Positions 8,522 to 16,338 of a DNA stretch of 58,947 nt are shown one piece after another. The notes below the pieces were generated by a model. That model searched no databases, was not told where the DNA came from, and worked only from the letters and a program-made list of their open reading frames with translations. The DNA is taken from assembly GCF_900188175.1 (NCBI RefSeq), contig NZ_FZOQ01000031.1, forward strand, positions 1-58,947, given 5' to 3'. Each line of letters starts with the position of its first letter. Position 1 is the first letter of the stretch. This DNA comes from Pontibacter ummariensis (GTDB taxonomy: Bacteria > Bacteroidota > Bacteroidia > Cytophagales > Hymenobacteraceae). The translations under genes were made by a program, and so were the position numbers.

Positions 8522-8565
8522 CAAAGGTACTTTTTGTGGAGGCCTTGTTCAGTGACTTTAGTTAC
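8522..8565 (-). promoter_or_regulatory. Crp-type operator plus -7 box, first MBL-rhodanese gene
   Basis: caaaggta at 8522-8529 and GTGAC TTTA GTTAC at 8552-8565, 22 bp apart. One half site has T for C. The box lies 37 bp before the chosen ATG at 8485. Confidence 0.8.
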
Positions 8566-8589
8566 AGAGCAGGACCTTGTGCTTCGCTT

Positions 8590-9435
8590 TTAGAAGAAAA
8601 GCTCTTTTCCGATGATGTAGACGCCCATTGCGAGCACAAACCATCCGAAGGCCATCTTGAGCTTGTCCGCCTGGATCTTAGTGGACAGGAAAGACCCGAG
8701 GAAGATGCCCACAATGGAGAGCGCTGAGAAAACACCCAAGAAGCCCCAGTCAATCTCATAGTTGTAGATGTCCCCGATAAATCCGAAGAGCGACTTTGCC
8801 GCAATGATGAGTAGGGAAGTGCCTACCGCCATTTTCATGTCCAGCTTGCTGAAAAGCACCAGCGCCGGGATGATCAGGAAGCCGCCCCCTGCCCCCACCA
8901 GGCCCGTCAGCGTGCCCACCACGGCACCTTCGGCCAGAATGCCGCCATAGTTGAACTTCGGCTCTTTTAATTTAACTGGCTTACCGTTTTCATCTAAAAT
9001 GTCGTGGTCTATGTTCTCGTCGGCAGTGCCGCTTGGCTTCTTATTTTGCCTGATCATGCTGATGGAGGCAAAAACCATAAGGCCGGCAAACAGCAGCATG
9101 AGCATAATACCCTTTGTCACTTCAAAACCGCCAATCGTGAAGATACTCTCCGGGATGGCCGGCACAATATAGCGGCGCGTGGCGTATACCGCCACAATGG
9201 AAGGGAGCCCGAAGACTAGTGCTGTCTTAAGACTGACCAGCCCTTTTTTGTAAAACCTGTAACTTCCCACCAGGCTGGTGGTTCCCACGATAAAAAGCGA
9301 GTAAGCCGTTGATATAACAGGACTTAGGCCCAGCAGGTAAACCAGGGCCGGCACTGTTAAGATAGAGCCTCCCCCGCCAATAAGCCCCAATGAAAGCCCG
9401 ATCACAAGGGCCGCGATGTATCCTAAAATTTCCAT
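8590..9435 (-). CDS. TSUP (TauE/SafE) sulfite exporter family protein
   Basis: The start at 9435 (MEILGYIAALVIG) opens directly into the first membrane helix; the longer frame would cross the promoter. The 281-residue product has about eight helices and the two TSUP glycine-rich repeats, GLIGGGGSILTVPALVYLLG near the N-terminus and GLVGAGGGFLIIPALVL in the second half. TSUP proteins move sulfite, sulfonates, thiosulfate or sulfide-derived anions across the inner membrane. With a persulfide dioxygenase-like enzyme just downstream and its own copy of the regulon promoter, sulfite export is the natural reading, although substrate cannot be proven from sequence. Confidence 0.85.
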   Translation of the reverse strand: MEILGYIAALVIGLSLGLIGGGGSILTVPALVYLLGLSPVISTAYSLFIVGTTSLVGSYRFYKKGLVSLKTALVFGLPSIVAVYATRRYIVPAIPESIFTIGGFEVTKGIMLMLLFAGLMVFASISMIRQNKKPSGTADENIDHDILDENGKPVKLKEPKFNYGGILAEGAVVGTLTGLVGAGGGFLIIPALVLFSKLDMKMAVGTSLLIIAAKSLFGFIGDIYNYEIDWGFLGVFSALSIVGIFLGSFLSTKIQADKLKMAFGWFVLAMGVYIIGKELFF

Positions 9436-9461
9436 TCTCTGTGTTGTATTATTTTGTGATA

Positions 9462-9505
9462 CAAAAGTAGAGAGGCCTGTAGGCCGGTACAGTGACAAAA
9501 ATCAC
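9462..9505 (-). promoter_or_regulatory. Crp-type operator plus -7 box, TSUP gene
   Basis: caaaagta at 9462-9469 (TACTTTTG) and GTGAC AAAA ATCAC at 9492-9505 with the constant 22-bp gap. It also lies upstream of the divergent DUF302 gene (150 bp away), but no plus-strand -7 box at the matching distance is seen. Confidence 0.8.
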
Positions 9506-9654
9506 ATAGGAAAAAATGAATCTCATGCTGGTGCTTTTTCCATTTCTTGGACTGCCTGTGATAATCAGGGATGCTTCTCTGCTGCTTCGGGCCCAGCTCT
9601 TAAAACGGAGAACAGGGTTTGGCGTATGCTATAGAGAACGAACTACATGAAGCC

Positions 9655-10041
9655 ATGAATTACCACTTTACCAAAAAAGTAAACTACAGCTACAAAGAGG
9701 CATTAGATAAAACCAAAGCCGCTCTTAGCAGCGAGGGCTTCGGAGTCATATCAGAGATTGATCTTAAGGAAAAGTTCAAGGAAAAGCTCTATGTGGACTT
9801 TAGGGAGTACAAAATCCTGGGTGCCTGCAACCCTAAGCTTGCCTATCAGGCTATCGGGCAGGAAGATAAGATTGGCGTGATGCTGCCATGCAACTTACTC
9901 GTACAGGAGCACGAGAATGGAGAAGTAGAGGTAACGGCCATCAATCCCATGGAATCCATGTCGGCTATTGGCAATGATAAACTAGAGGCAATAGCCAAAG
10001 AAGTGAGTCAAAGACTGGAAACGGTTATAGACAGTATTTGA
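9655..10041 (+). CDS. DUF302 family protein
   Basis: I choose the ATG at 9655; the frame opens at a TTG at 9619 but the conserved part begins NYHFTKKVNYSYKEAL. The 128-residue protein is a single DUF302 domain: the pattern ALSSEGFGVISEIDLKEKF, then ILGACNPKLAYQAI and VMLPCNLLV, with two conserved cysteines. The family is small, cytoplasmic and of unknown activity, and is very often found beside rhodanese, YeeE/YedE and other sulfur genes. It is divergent from the TSUP gene and the only plus-strand gene in this part of the island. Confidence 0.85.
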   Translation: MNYHFTKKVNYSYKEALDKTKAALSSEGFGVISEIDLKEKFKEKLYVDFREYKILGACNPKLAYQAIGQEDKIGVMLPCNLLVQEHENGEVEVTAINPMESMSAIGNDKLEAIAKEVSQRLETVIDSI

Positions 10042-10191
10042 AGGCAGCCTTACCCCATCATCAAGCCCACAGCTGCTTCCAAAAGCATCCTAATTAAGCA
10101 GTCGTGGGTGTATAGTTTTTTTGACACTCAGTCAGCAAAGGAGTTGTGCCGCTGCTAGACTACCTCCGTAAAGGAATGCCATTGGTGGGGT

Positions 10192-10220
10192 GAAAAAAAA
10201 GCTTCCCCTAATGAGGAAGC
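10192..10220 (-). terminator. Terminator overlapping the end of the YeeE/YedE second subunit
   Basis: Stem GCTTCC (10201-10206) and GGAAGC (10215-10220), followed on the minus strand by a run of eight T. A shorter T run on the plus side makes it usable by the DUF302 gene too. The minus-strand stop codon lies in the loop. Confidence 0.8.
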
Positions 10221-10621
10221 CTTTTTCTAAGAATACCATAGGTGAGTGTGCCCAGTATGGCGCTAAACAGGACGACCAGTATCACACCGTACCCATTCCC
10301 AATCAGCGTGTAAATCGGGCCGGGGCAGGCACCCGTCATGGCCCACCCTAGTCCGAAGATAGTGCCGCCAAAGAGGTAGCGGGGAATACTCATGTTCTTC
10401 GGCGAAAAGGTAATGGGGTCACCGGTAGTCGAACGGAGCTTGTACTTCTTGATGAGAGCCACGCTGATCATCCCCAGGATGACAGCTGATCCGATGATGC
10501 CGTACATGTGGAAGGAGTCGAAGCGGAACATCTCATAAATTCTGTACCAGGAAATGGCCTGGGACTTTGTCATGATGATACCAAACAAGGTACCGATTGA
10601 CAGATAGGTTAAAAACTTCAT
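10208..10621 (-). CDS. YeeE/YedE-type transporter, second half protein (PmpB-like)
   Basis: A 137-residue membrane protein with about four helices and the family signature GWAMTGACPGPIYTLIG. The conserved Cys in that loop is the kind proposed to pass thiosulfate in YeeE/TsuA. It begins 13 bp after the other half protein, so the two are co-transcribed and probably form one transporter, as in two-gene PmpA/PmpB-type systems. Expected role: uptake or movement of thiosulfate or another sulfur species through the inner membrane, perhaps handing it to a cytoplasmic carrier. The pairing is seen; the substrate is inferred from family. Confidence 0.85.
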   Translation of the reverse strand: MKFLTYLSIGTLFGIIMTKSQAISWYRIYEMFRFDSFHMYGIIGSAVILGMISVALIKKYKLRSTTGDPITFSPKNMSIPRYLFGGTIFGLGWAMTGACPGPIYTLIGNGYGVILVVLFSAILGTLTYGILRKRLPH

Positions 10622-10634
10622 GCTGTCTTTCGCT

Positions 10635-11210
10635 TTAAAGTGTAAGGATAACCGGGAGCAGCAGGTAAGTCATGATCAAGCCGCCGATAAAGAAGCCTAC
10701 CACGGCAATCAGCGAAGGGACCTGCAGGTTGCTCAGCCCGCTGATGGCATGCCCGGAGGTACATCCCCCAGCATAGCGCGCCCCGAAACCAATGAGGAAC
10801 CCGCCGATAACCAACATCACGAAGCCTCGCAGCGTAAAAAGGCTCTCCCAGCTGAAGATTTCTTCGGGCAGGTAATTTTCGCCAGGGTTATCGATTCCCA
10901 ATTCCTGCAACCTCTCAATCGTATCCTGTGCTAGCGGAATCGGATCAGGCTGCTGCAGCCAGGTAGAGGCGATGAAACCGCCGATGATTGCGCCCAGCAC
11001 GAAAACCAGATTCCAGGTTTGCTTTCTCCAGTCAAAGTCAAAGAAGTCACTTACCCTGCCCCCTCCTCCAATGGCGCAGGTCGTCCGCAGGGTGTCCGAC
11101 ACACCAAAGCTTTTACCGACAAACAGCAGCAGCACCATCGTGAAGGCTATCAATGGGCCTGCCACGTACCAGGGCCACGGCTGGCTCATCCATTCAACTA
11201 AACTTTCCAT
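10635..11210 (-). CDS. YeeE/YedE-type transporter, first half protein (PmpA-like)
   Basis: A 191-residue membrane protein, larger than its partner because of a periplasmic or cytoplasmic loop of about 50 residues in the middle. Conserved motifs are TTCAIGGGGR with a cysteine in the N-terminal half and GARYAGGCTSGHAISGL in the C-terminal half, the latter being the hallmark of the family. Together with the gene 13 bp downstream it makes the split form of a protein that is a single chain in E. coli. Expression is predicted from the module at 11288-11331, 78 bp upstream. Confidence 0.87.
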   Translation of the reverse strand: MESLVEWMSQPWPWYVAGPLIAFTMVLLLFVGKSFGVSDTLRTTCAIGGGGRVSDFFDFDWRKQTWNLVFVLGAIIGGFIASTWLQQPDPIPLAQDTIERLQELGIDNPGENYLPEEIFSWESLFTLRGFVMLVIGGFLIGFGARYAGGCTSGHAISGLSNLQVPSLIAVVGFFIGGLIMTYLLLPVILTL

Positions 11211-11287
11211 TCTTCTAAATTGATTTTTTTATTGTTATCATAATGGCAATACTCTGAGACATATTCAGATACCGTTTTATATTTATA

Positions 11288-11331
11288 CAAAGGTACCCTA
11301 TACGCCGGTAGGTCACAGTGACATTTATCAC
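11288..11331 (-). promoter_or_regulatory. Crp-type operator plus -7 box, YeeE/YedE pair
   Basis: caaaggta at 11288-11295 and GTGAC ATTT ATCAC at 11318-11331 with a 22-bp gap. The surrounding TACAAAGGTAC is identical to that in two other sites of the set. Confidence 0.82.
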
Positions 11332-11517
11332 ACAGCAACCATCGCTGGCAGGGGGAGTGAAAGCTAAGGGTAAAGGAATGGCCCCTTCAGCACAGCGAGG
11401 CTGCCGGATGAAGCGCCCTGAGCCCCTGTGGACGAGCTGCGTCCTTTCCTAAAGGCCTGTGGAAACTGCTACAAAGCTTTGTAACACAAGCGTATAACAT
11501 GCACAAAGACTCAGAGC

Positions 11518-11967
11518 ATGATGCAAGAAACAGCGGGCCGCGTCAGCGAAAGCTCATCGGACAAGGCCAATCAGCAGGTACAGGCTGAAATTATGGAGAA
11601 CATTGGCAGGTACAAAGGGGCAAGTGAAGCGGTTTTACGGAAGCGGATACAGCAGCTCGACAAAGAATGGGACCTGGAAAGAAGCCTGGAGGTAAACGCC
11701 TCCACACTAGCGCTATCCGGCGTACTGCTAAGTGTATTTGTGGACAGGCGCTGGCTTATCCTACCCGGCGTGGTGACCCGCTTTCTGCTGCAACATGGGC
11801 TGCAGGGCTGGTGCCCCCCTCTCCCGCTACTCAATAAGCTGGGCTTCCGGTCCAGACGCGAGATAGATGAAGAGAAGTTTGCCCTTAAACTACTGCGCGG
11901 GGATTTCCAGGGTACCTCGGAGAGCTCGGATCCTGCCGCTGTTCTCAAGGCGTTCAGGAAAAGGTAA
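11518..11967 (+). CDS. DUF2892 (YgaP-like membrane domain) protein
   Basis: A 149-residue protein with a soluble, charged N-terminal part (1-60), two close hydrophobic segments in NASTLALSGVLL and LPGVVTRFLLQHGLQGWCPPLPLL, and a basic tail beginning GFRSRREIDEEKFALK. The Cys-Pro-Pro motif at the end of the second segment is typical of DUF2892 proteins, the membrane part of the rhodanese YgaP. Two adjacent ATG codons (11518, 11521) may start it. It is divergent from the YeeE/YedE pair. A palindrome TACAAAGCTTTGTA lies upstream at 11470-11483, of unknown meaning. Confidence 0.75.
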   Translation: MMQETAGRVSESSSDKANQQVQAEIMENIGRYKGASEAVLRKRIQQLDKEWDLERSLEVNASTLALSGVLLSVFVDRRWLILPGVVTRFLLQHGLQGWCPPLPLLNKLGFRSRREIDEEKFALKLLRGDFQGTSESSDPAAVLKAFRKR

Positions 11968-12163
11968 GGGATTTAGAGCAGCTCGTTTTCATTCACCGGC
12001 ACTACATCCTGCTGCCCACGTGCTTTGCTGCGCAAAGAGGGATAGTTTTCTCCTATTGCAGAAAGCCTCCGGTGCACCGGTGATGGTTAGTATGAACGAA
12101 AACTACCCTTCTTCAATCCAAAGGCTTAGAGGCTTAGCCTCAAAAGGTTAAGGAGGTTCTTGC

Positions 12164-12814
12164 TTAACGGCTCACCTCCTCCAGTAACGTCTCCAGATCA
12201 TCCCTCACGTATATTTTGTTTCTTTCCAGCTCCACCAGCTTTCGTTTCTCCAGTTGTTTCAGCAGCCTTGAGACAACCTCCCGGGAGGTACCCAGCTCAC
12301 TGGCGATTTCCTGATGCGTGACCGACAGCTCCAGCGTCTTTAACTGCTTTGACTTGAGGACCAGGTACTTGAGCAGGCGCTCATCCATCTTTTTAAAAGC
12401 AATGTCATCGATGGCCTGAAACATAGCCTGAAAGCGCTTCTGGTAGGTCATCGCGACAAAGTCCTTCCATTGGCTGAACTTGTTTGTCCATTCCTCGTGC
12501 TTGCGGACAGGCACTCCCAGGACTTTTGTTTTTTCCTCTGCCACCGCTTTTACATCGCTGGGGCTGGAGGTGCTGCAGCAGGTTAAGGACACGGCGCAGG
12601 TCTGGCCGCTGTCGAGGTAGTATAACAGCAGGTCATGCCCTTCCTCATCGGTACGCATCACTTTGACAGACCCCTCCAGGATAATGGGAACCGTTTTCAA
12701 ATACTGCCCGGGCTCTATGATAGGCTGCCCTGGCTCAAAATCCTGAATTTTCCCATGTTTCTCCAGCTCTTCAAGAAGAGTTGGATCTGTAATAAAAGGG
12801 ATTTGCATGCTCAT
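12164..12814 (-). CDS. Crp/Fnr-family regulator with cysteine pair (first paralogue)
   Basis: A 216-residue Crp/Fnr protein: cyclic-nucleotide-type beta roll (about 10-110), dimer helix (115-150) and winged helix-turn-helix (163-210). The recognition helix reads TSREVVSRLLKQLE; Arg178, Glu179 and Arg183 match the three Crp residues that read TGTGA. After the beta roll's short helix it carries CAVSLTCC (Cys73, Cys79, Cys80) in place of typical cAMP-pocket residues, a sequence shared with the second paralogue. No Fnr-type N-terminal cysteine cluster is present. I infer a thiol- or sulfane-sulfur-responsive activator of the seven modules in this island. No copy of the operator is seen upstream of this gene itself. 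Confidence 0.85.
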   Translation of the reverse strand: MSMQIPFITDPTLLEELEKHGKIQDFEPGQPIIEPGQYLKTVPIILEGSVKVMRTDEEGHDLLLYYLDSGQTCAVSLTCCSTSSPSDVKAVAEEKTKVLGVPVRKHEEWTNKFSQWKDFVAMTYQKRFQAMFQAIDDIAFKKMDERLLKYLVLKSKQLKTLELSVTHQEIASELGTSREVVSRLLKQLEKRKLVELERNKIYVRDDLETLLEEVSR

Positions 12815-13168
12815 ACAACTGTTTATGTTTAGTATAAAGTAATGTTTACTACTTGCGGGCTTACTTGGTTGATGCGAATGGTGCAGTAGCTATGGCTTTG
12901 TTGGCGTTCGTTTGTTTTCTGTGAGCTGTTTTTTCACTACAGCCAGTGTCTAAGGAAAACACAAGGCGGATACGGCGGAAGTTGTTACAATGCGGCCATA
13001 AAACTTTTGTAGGGTATACCTTTTCGCTTGCCAATACTACATAAGGTAATCTGAGGTGACTTTGAAACAGGACCTTCCGAATTTCCCTCCCTTGGCAGTA
13101 TTCTTGGAAGAGAAGCACGTATGCGTAAGAAACAAGAAATTTTTTGGAATCATTGAAGCGTCGCAGCT
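12815..13168. other. Gap without a supported gene
   Basis: About 350 bp between the first crp gene and a divergent DUF2892 gene. No operator of the regulon and no clear promoter is seen. An 85-codon ORF on the minus strand here (12861-13118) has unnatural composition and is not accepted. Confidence 0.5.
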
Positions 13169-13408
13169 ATGGAAAAGTTTTTTCGATTTATAGGCTCTCA
13201 CAACGGAAGAACAGTAAGAGTTGCAGCAGGGTTAGCGCTGATTGGGGCAGGTACCATGCGAAAGGGAAAGCCCTATTGGCCTTTGATGGCGGCAGGACTA
13301 GTCCCTCTTTCAGCAGGTTTGCTGGATAAGTGTGTTTTAGGCCCCCTGGCGGGCAAACCGTTTTCCGGTGAACGCCTCCGTGAGCAGATGAGCCGACAAA
13401 AAGTATAG
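13169..13408 (+). CDS. Small DUF2892 membrane protein
   Basis: A 79-residue protein with two hydrophobic helices, VRVAAGLALIGAG and WPLMAAGLVPLSAGLL, joined by a short basic turn and followed by DKCVLGPLAGKPF. That spacing with one Cys after the second helix is the compact DUF2892 pattern, as in the membrane part of YgaP. Function is unknown; the family repeatedly accompanies rhodaneses. It stands alone on the plus strand between the two crp genes. Confidence 0.7.
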   Translation: MEKFFRFIGSHNGRTVRVAAGLALIGAGTMRKGKPYWPLMAAGLVPLSAGLLDKCVLGPLAGKPFSGERLREQMSRQKV

Positions 13409-13622
13409 CTGCCCCTTTCAGTGGCTGTATTTCCTCCTCACAAGCCGTTGCATTGTTGCGGACATAGCCCGCGGCGAGGAAGGGGGTAATTACATACACC
13501 CGTTCATGAAATGACGGCTTTTGCTGGCTTTCAGGCGTAATCCCACATCAAAGGGTGCCCTTCACTTTACCTGTCACCTGCCCTCACAGGAAGGCCTAAG
13601 CGGGGGGCGGGCTATATCACCG

Positions 13623-14282
13623 TTACACCCCCTCTAAATTAAGAACCTCTATGGAATTCCTGTGCAGCTTGACGGCACCTGCCTGCTCCAGCTTTTTGAG
13701 CAGACGGGAGATGACCTCCCGGGAGCTGCTGAGCTCATCGGCAATCTGCTGGTGCGAAAGCTTTAGCAGATTGCCGCTTACCTTCACGTGGCGCTTCAGG
13801 TAAAACAGAAGCCTTTCGTCCAGCCCCCTGAACACGACACTGTCCAGGGTCAGCAGGAGCTCTTCGAAGCGCTGGCGGTAGGAGGCGATCACGAAGTTGT
13901 GCCAGGACTTGTATTTGGCCAGCCACGATTCCGACAGGTGCGAAGGTATCAGGATGATTTCAGAGGCCTCCACGGCCATGGCCATGATCTGGCTTTTCTC
14001 GTCGCGGGCTGTGCACATCATGGAAAGGGCACAGGCATTGCCCGGCTCCAGGTAATACATCAGGAACTCCTTGCCTTCCTCGTCTTCGCGGTAAATTTTA
14101 AGCAAGCCTTTGGAAAGCAACACAGTCGATTTAATGTACTGACCTGTTCGCAGGGCTTCATCGCCTTCTTCAAGTTGCCTGAAGGTGCTCTGTGTCATGA
14201 TCTCATCCAGAAGGGGCTGCTCTAACTGAGAAAACTTCTGCAGTAACTCACTTTTATTTGCGCTGTTCATATGCTTGCTCAT
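13623..14282 (-). CDS. Crp/Fnr-family regulator with cysteine pair (second paralogue)
   Basis: A 219-residue Crp/Fnr protein, full length, with beta roll, dimer helix and HTH. The recognition helix SSSREVISRLLKKLE keeps Arg188, Glu189 and Arg193, predicting TGTGA half sites. CALSMMC (Cys84, Cys90) occupies the same place and spacing as CAVSLTC in the first paralogue. The gene overlaps the end of the 92-residue membrane protein gene by 29 bp, so it is the third gene of the trxB operon, whose promoter carries the operator: autoregulation is predicted. Starts at 14282 or 14270 are both possible. Confidence 0.85.
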   Translation of the reverse strand: MSKHMNSANKSELLQKFSQLEQPLLDEIMTQSTFRQLEEGDEALRTGQYIKSTVLLSKGLLKIYREDEEGKEFLMYYLEPGNACALSMMCTARDEKSQIMAMAVEASEIILIPSHLSESWLAKYKSWHNFVIASYRQRFEELLLTLDSVVFRGLDERLLFYLKRHVKVSGNLLKLSHQQIADELSSSREVISRLLKKLEQAGAVKLHRNSIEVLNLEGV

Positions 14283-14532
14283 TACGTTTTTCCCGAGTGC
14301 TAGATCCCCTGGTATCTTTATTTTGTTTTCCGGTCTGGGAAACGCTGCATCCCGATGGACCGCAACAGCCTGAATTCGTGACAGCCTGACCTAAAAGTAA
14401 AAAAGCAATTGCACCTACCAGTACTTCACTTGTGGCTATAGCCTGTACAAGCAGTGCTGTTCCGAGCACCAAACGAATCCAACGGGCCAGGTGCCAGCCT
14501 GTAAAGAGTTGATATTTTAAGTTCTTTATCAT
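14254..14532 (-). CDS. Small membrane protein with CCGxxGC motif (YgaP/DUF2892-like)
   Basis: A 92-residue protein: short N-terminal part, two hydrophobic helices (about 18-32 and 34-50), then the cysteine motif GCCGPSGCS and a hydrophilic, charged tail. The helices and cysteine spacing resemble DUF2892/YgaP membrane domains. It begins in an ATGA overlap with the trxB stop and runs into the crp gene, so translation of the three is probably coupled. A role in handling or sensing thiols at the membrane is inference from motif and operon. Confidence 0.65.
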   Translation of the reverse strand: MIKNLKYQLFTGWHLARWIRLVLGTALLVQAIATSEVLVGAIAFLLLGQAVTNSGCCGPSGCSVSQTGKQNKDTRGSSTREKRNEQAYEQRK

Positions 14533-15518
14533 GCCTTTTCAGGTAAGCTAAGCGCTGCGTCCTGTTCCTGTTCCATTGCAGGCCCCGACTCCAGGGAAGC
14601 CAGGTAACGTTCCGCATCCAAGGCGGCCATACAGCCTGAACCAGCAGCTGTTACAGCCTGGCGGTAGGTAAAGTCCTGCACGTCTCCGCAGGCAAACACA
14701 CCGTCGATGTTCGTTTTGGATGTACCTGGTATCGTGCGGATGTAGCCATTCCCATCCAGGTTCAGGTAATCTTTAAAAATATCGGAGTTAGGCTTATGAC
14801 CAATGGCCACAAAAAAACCTTTCACCGGTATTTCACGCGTTTCGTTCGCTACCACATTCCTGACTCTGACACCTTCCACAGCCTGGTCGCCCAGGATTTC
14901 CTCGGTCACGGAATTCCAAAGGATCTCGATGTTTTTAGTTCGCTTCACACGCTCCTGCATGATGACAGAGGCACGCATTTCATCGCGCCGCACGATCATG
15001 TAGACTTTGCTTGCCAGGTTCGCCAGGTAGGTGGCCTCTTCAGCGGCCGTATCGCCGGCGCCAACGATAGCAACATCCTGCCCGCGGTAAAAGAACCCAT
15101 CACACACGGCACAGGCCGAAACGCCACTGCCGTTCAGGCGTGCTTCGGACTCCAGCCCCAGCCACTTGGCAGAAGCCCCTGTTGAAATAATAACAGTTTC
15201 GGCTTCTATGACCTTCTGGTCGTCTATCGTGACTTTATGCGGTTTGGATGAGAAATCAACAGCAGTCGCGACACCGTAGCGCACATCCGTGCCAAAGCGC
15301 TCTGCCTGGCGCCTGAAGTCTTCCATCATCTGCGGGCCGTTGATACCCTCCGGATAGCCGGGGTAATTTTCCACGTCGTTGGTGATGGTGAGCTGGCCGC
15401 CTGGCTGCAGGCCCTGGTACAACACCGGTTGCAATCCTGCCCTGGATGCATAAATAGCAGCTGTGTACCCAGCTGGCCCGGAACCGATTATCAATACTTT
15501 TACCTTCTCTGTTTCCAT
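14529..15518 (-). CDS. trxB: Thioredoxin-disulfide reductase
   Basis: A 329-residue flavoprotein with the FAD GxGxxG motif at the N-terminus (IIGSGPAGYTAA), the redox-active CAVC (Cys136, Cys139), the NADPH motif VGAGDTAAEEA and the C-terminal FAD motif ACGDVQD. Length and order match TrxB. It reduces thioredoxin using NADPH in the cytoplasm. It is the first gene of an operon with a 92-residue membrane protein and a Crp regulator, under the module at 15625-15668. Control by a sulfur-linked operator ties thioredoxin supply to sulfane-sulfur or thiol stress. A short acidic tail follows the usual end. Confidence 0.93.
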   Translation of the reverse strand: METEKVKVLIIGSGPAGYTAAIYASRAGLQPVLYQGLQPGGQLTITNDVENYPGYPEGINGPQMMEDFRRQAERFGTDVRYGVATAVDFSSKPHKVTIDDQKVIEAETVIISTGASAKWLGLESEARLNGSGVSACAVCDGFFYRGQDVAIVGAGDTAAEEATYLANLASKVYMIVRRDEMRASVIMQERVKRTKNIEILWNSVTEEILGDQAVEGVRVRNVVANETREIPVKGFFVAIGHKPNSDIFKDYLNLDGNGYIRTIPGTSKTNIDGVFACGDVQDFTYRQAVTAAGSGCMAALDAERYLASLESGPAMEQEQDAALSLPEKA

Positions 15519-15624
15519 AAGAAATATATTGTTGGCACAAGACCGACTCTCTCAGCCCTTATGCAGTTATTGATGTAGTATGACAGCAGCCCAAGTCCCA
15601 TTGAACGAGGGCAGGCATGTCTAG

Positions 15625-15668
15625 CAAAGGTAAGATTTTCAACAGCCGTTATCCGTGATTTTAGTCAC
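15625..15668 (-). promoter_or_regulatory. Crp-type operator plus -7 box, trxB-DUF-crp operon
   Basis: caaaggta at 15625-15632 and GTGAT TTTA GTCAC at 15655-15668, 22 bp apart. Because the operon ends with a crp gene, this is a candidate autoregulatory site. Confidence 0.8.
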
Positions 15669-15733
15669 ACAAGAAAGTGACGGGAGGTTGAAGAAGTCTG
15701 GTGAAGCAAAACTGAATCCTTGGTTTATGAAAT

Positions 15734-15770
15734 AGAAACTGCCTGTGCTTACACAGCACAGGCAGTTTCT
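15734..15770 (-). terminator. Perfect 16-bp hairpin at the end of the PDO2 operon
   Basis: AGAAACTGCCTGTGCT (15734-15749) pairs exactly with 15755-15770 around a five-base loop. The TAA stop of the DUF6132 gene lies in the hairpin. Only a weak T tract (TTTCATAAACC) follows. Confidence 0.65.
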
Positions 15771-15985
15771 GGAGACATTGATTTCTTTGTACCCGAGGCA
15801 AGCCCTCTGCTCAGCAGGGCACCTGTTACAGTGCCATAAAGGGTGCTGCTTAGAGGACTGGAGCTGATCATACAGCTTCCGTTACAACCGTAGAAGGCGT
15901 AAAACAGGTAACCTGAAACGGCGCCTAATAGCATTCGCAACACCAGCTTGGAGCTAGCATAAGGTGCTAGTTTATTCAATTTCAT
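15749..15985 (-). CDS. DUF6132 small membrane protein
   Basis: A 78-residue protein with two hydrophobic segments and the DUF6132 signature YGCNGSCMISSSPLSS between them, giving two conserved cysteines at the membrane face. Its start overlaps the upstream rhodanese gene by 14 bp, so it is the last gene of the operon PDO2-rhodanese-DUF6132. The family is uncharacterised and common in Bacteroidota beside rhodaneses, which fits this site. Confidence 0.82.
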   Translation of the reverse strand: MKLNKLAPYASSKLVLRMLLGAVSGYLFYAFYGCNGSCMISSSPLSSTLYGTVTGALLSRGLASGTKKSMSPETACAV

Positions 15986-16283
15986 ACGGCCAACCGCCTA
16001 TTCCCCCGTTCAGGTTATACAGTGTATCGAACCCTCTTCCTGCCATATAGTTACAGGCCTGCGCACTTCTGTTGCCGGATCTGCAGTAAACCACGTATGG
16101 CTTGGTTTTGTCCAGCGCTTCAACCTTCTGCATAAACTGGCGGTCCATCAGGTCTATTACCTGTGCGCTTGGTATCCTGCCCTGGCTTACCTCCATAGGT
16201 GTGCGCACATCCAGCACAAGGGCATCGGGTTGCTCCTGCTGAAGCCTTAACATTTCCTCAGCGGATATATCTTTATAGTTCAT
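15972..16283 (-). CDS. Single-domain rhodanese-like sulfurtransferase (second copy)
   Basis: A 103-residue cytoplasmic rhodanese: VLDVRTPMEVSQGRIP and the active loop YCRSGNRSA (Cys67), then the closing NLNGGIGGWPYE. It is slightly shorter than the copy at 6.7 kb and shares its CRSGNRS loop. The gene lies 55 bp after the second MBL-rhodanese gene and overlaps the DUF6132 gene. In this setting it probably delivers or accepts persulfide sulfur for the dioxygenase-like enzyme. Confidence 0.9.
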   Translation of the reverse strand: MNYKDISAEEMLRLQQEQPDALVLDVRTPMEVSQGRIPSAQVIDLMDRQFMQKVEALDKTKPYVVYCRSGNRSAQACNYMAGRGFDTLYNLNGGIGGWPYEIE

Positions 16284-16338
16284 CGCAACAGTAATTAGGT
16301 TTGTAAGGAGATCCTTCTGCAGGATCTCCTGGTATGAT

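Noticed and set aside
12861..13118. 85-codon minus-strand ORF
   Set aside because: Unnatural composition, no ribosome site or family.
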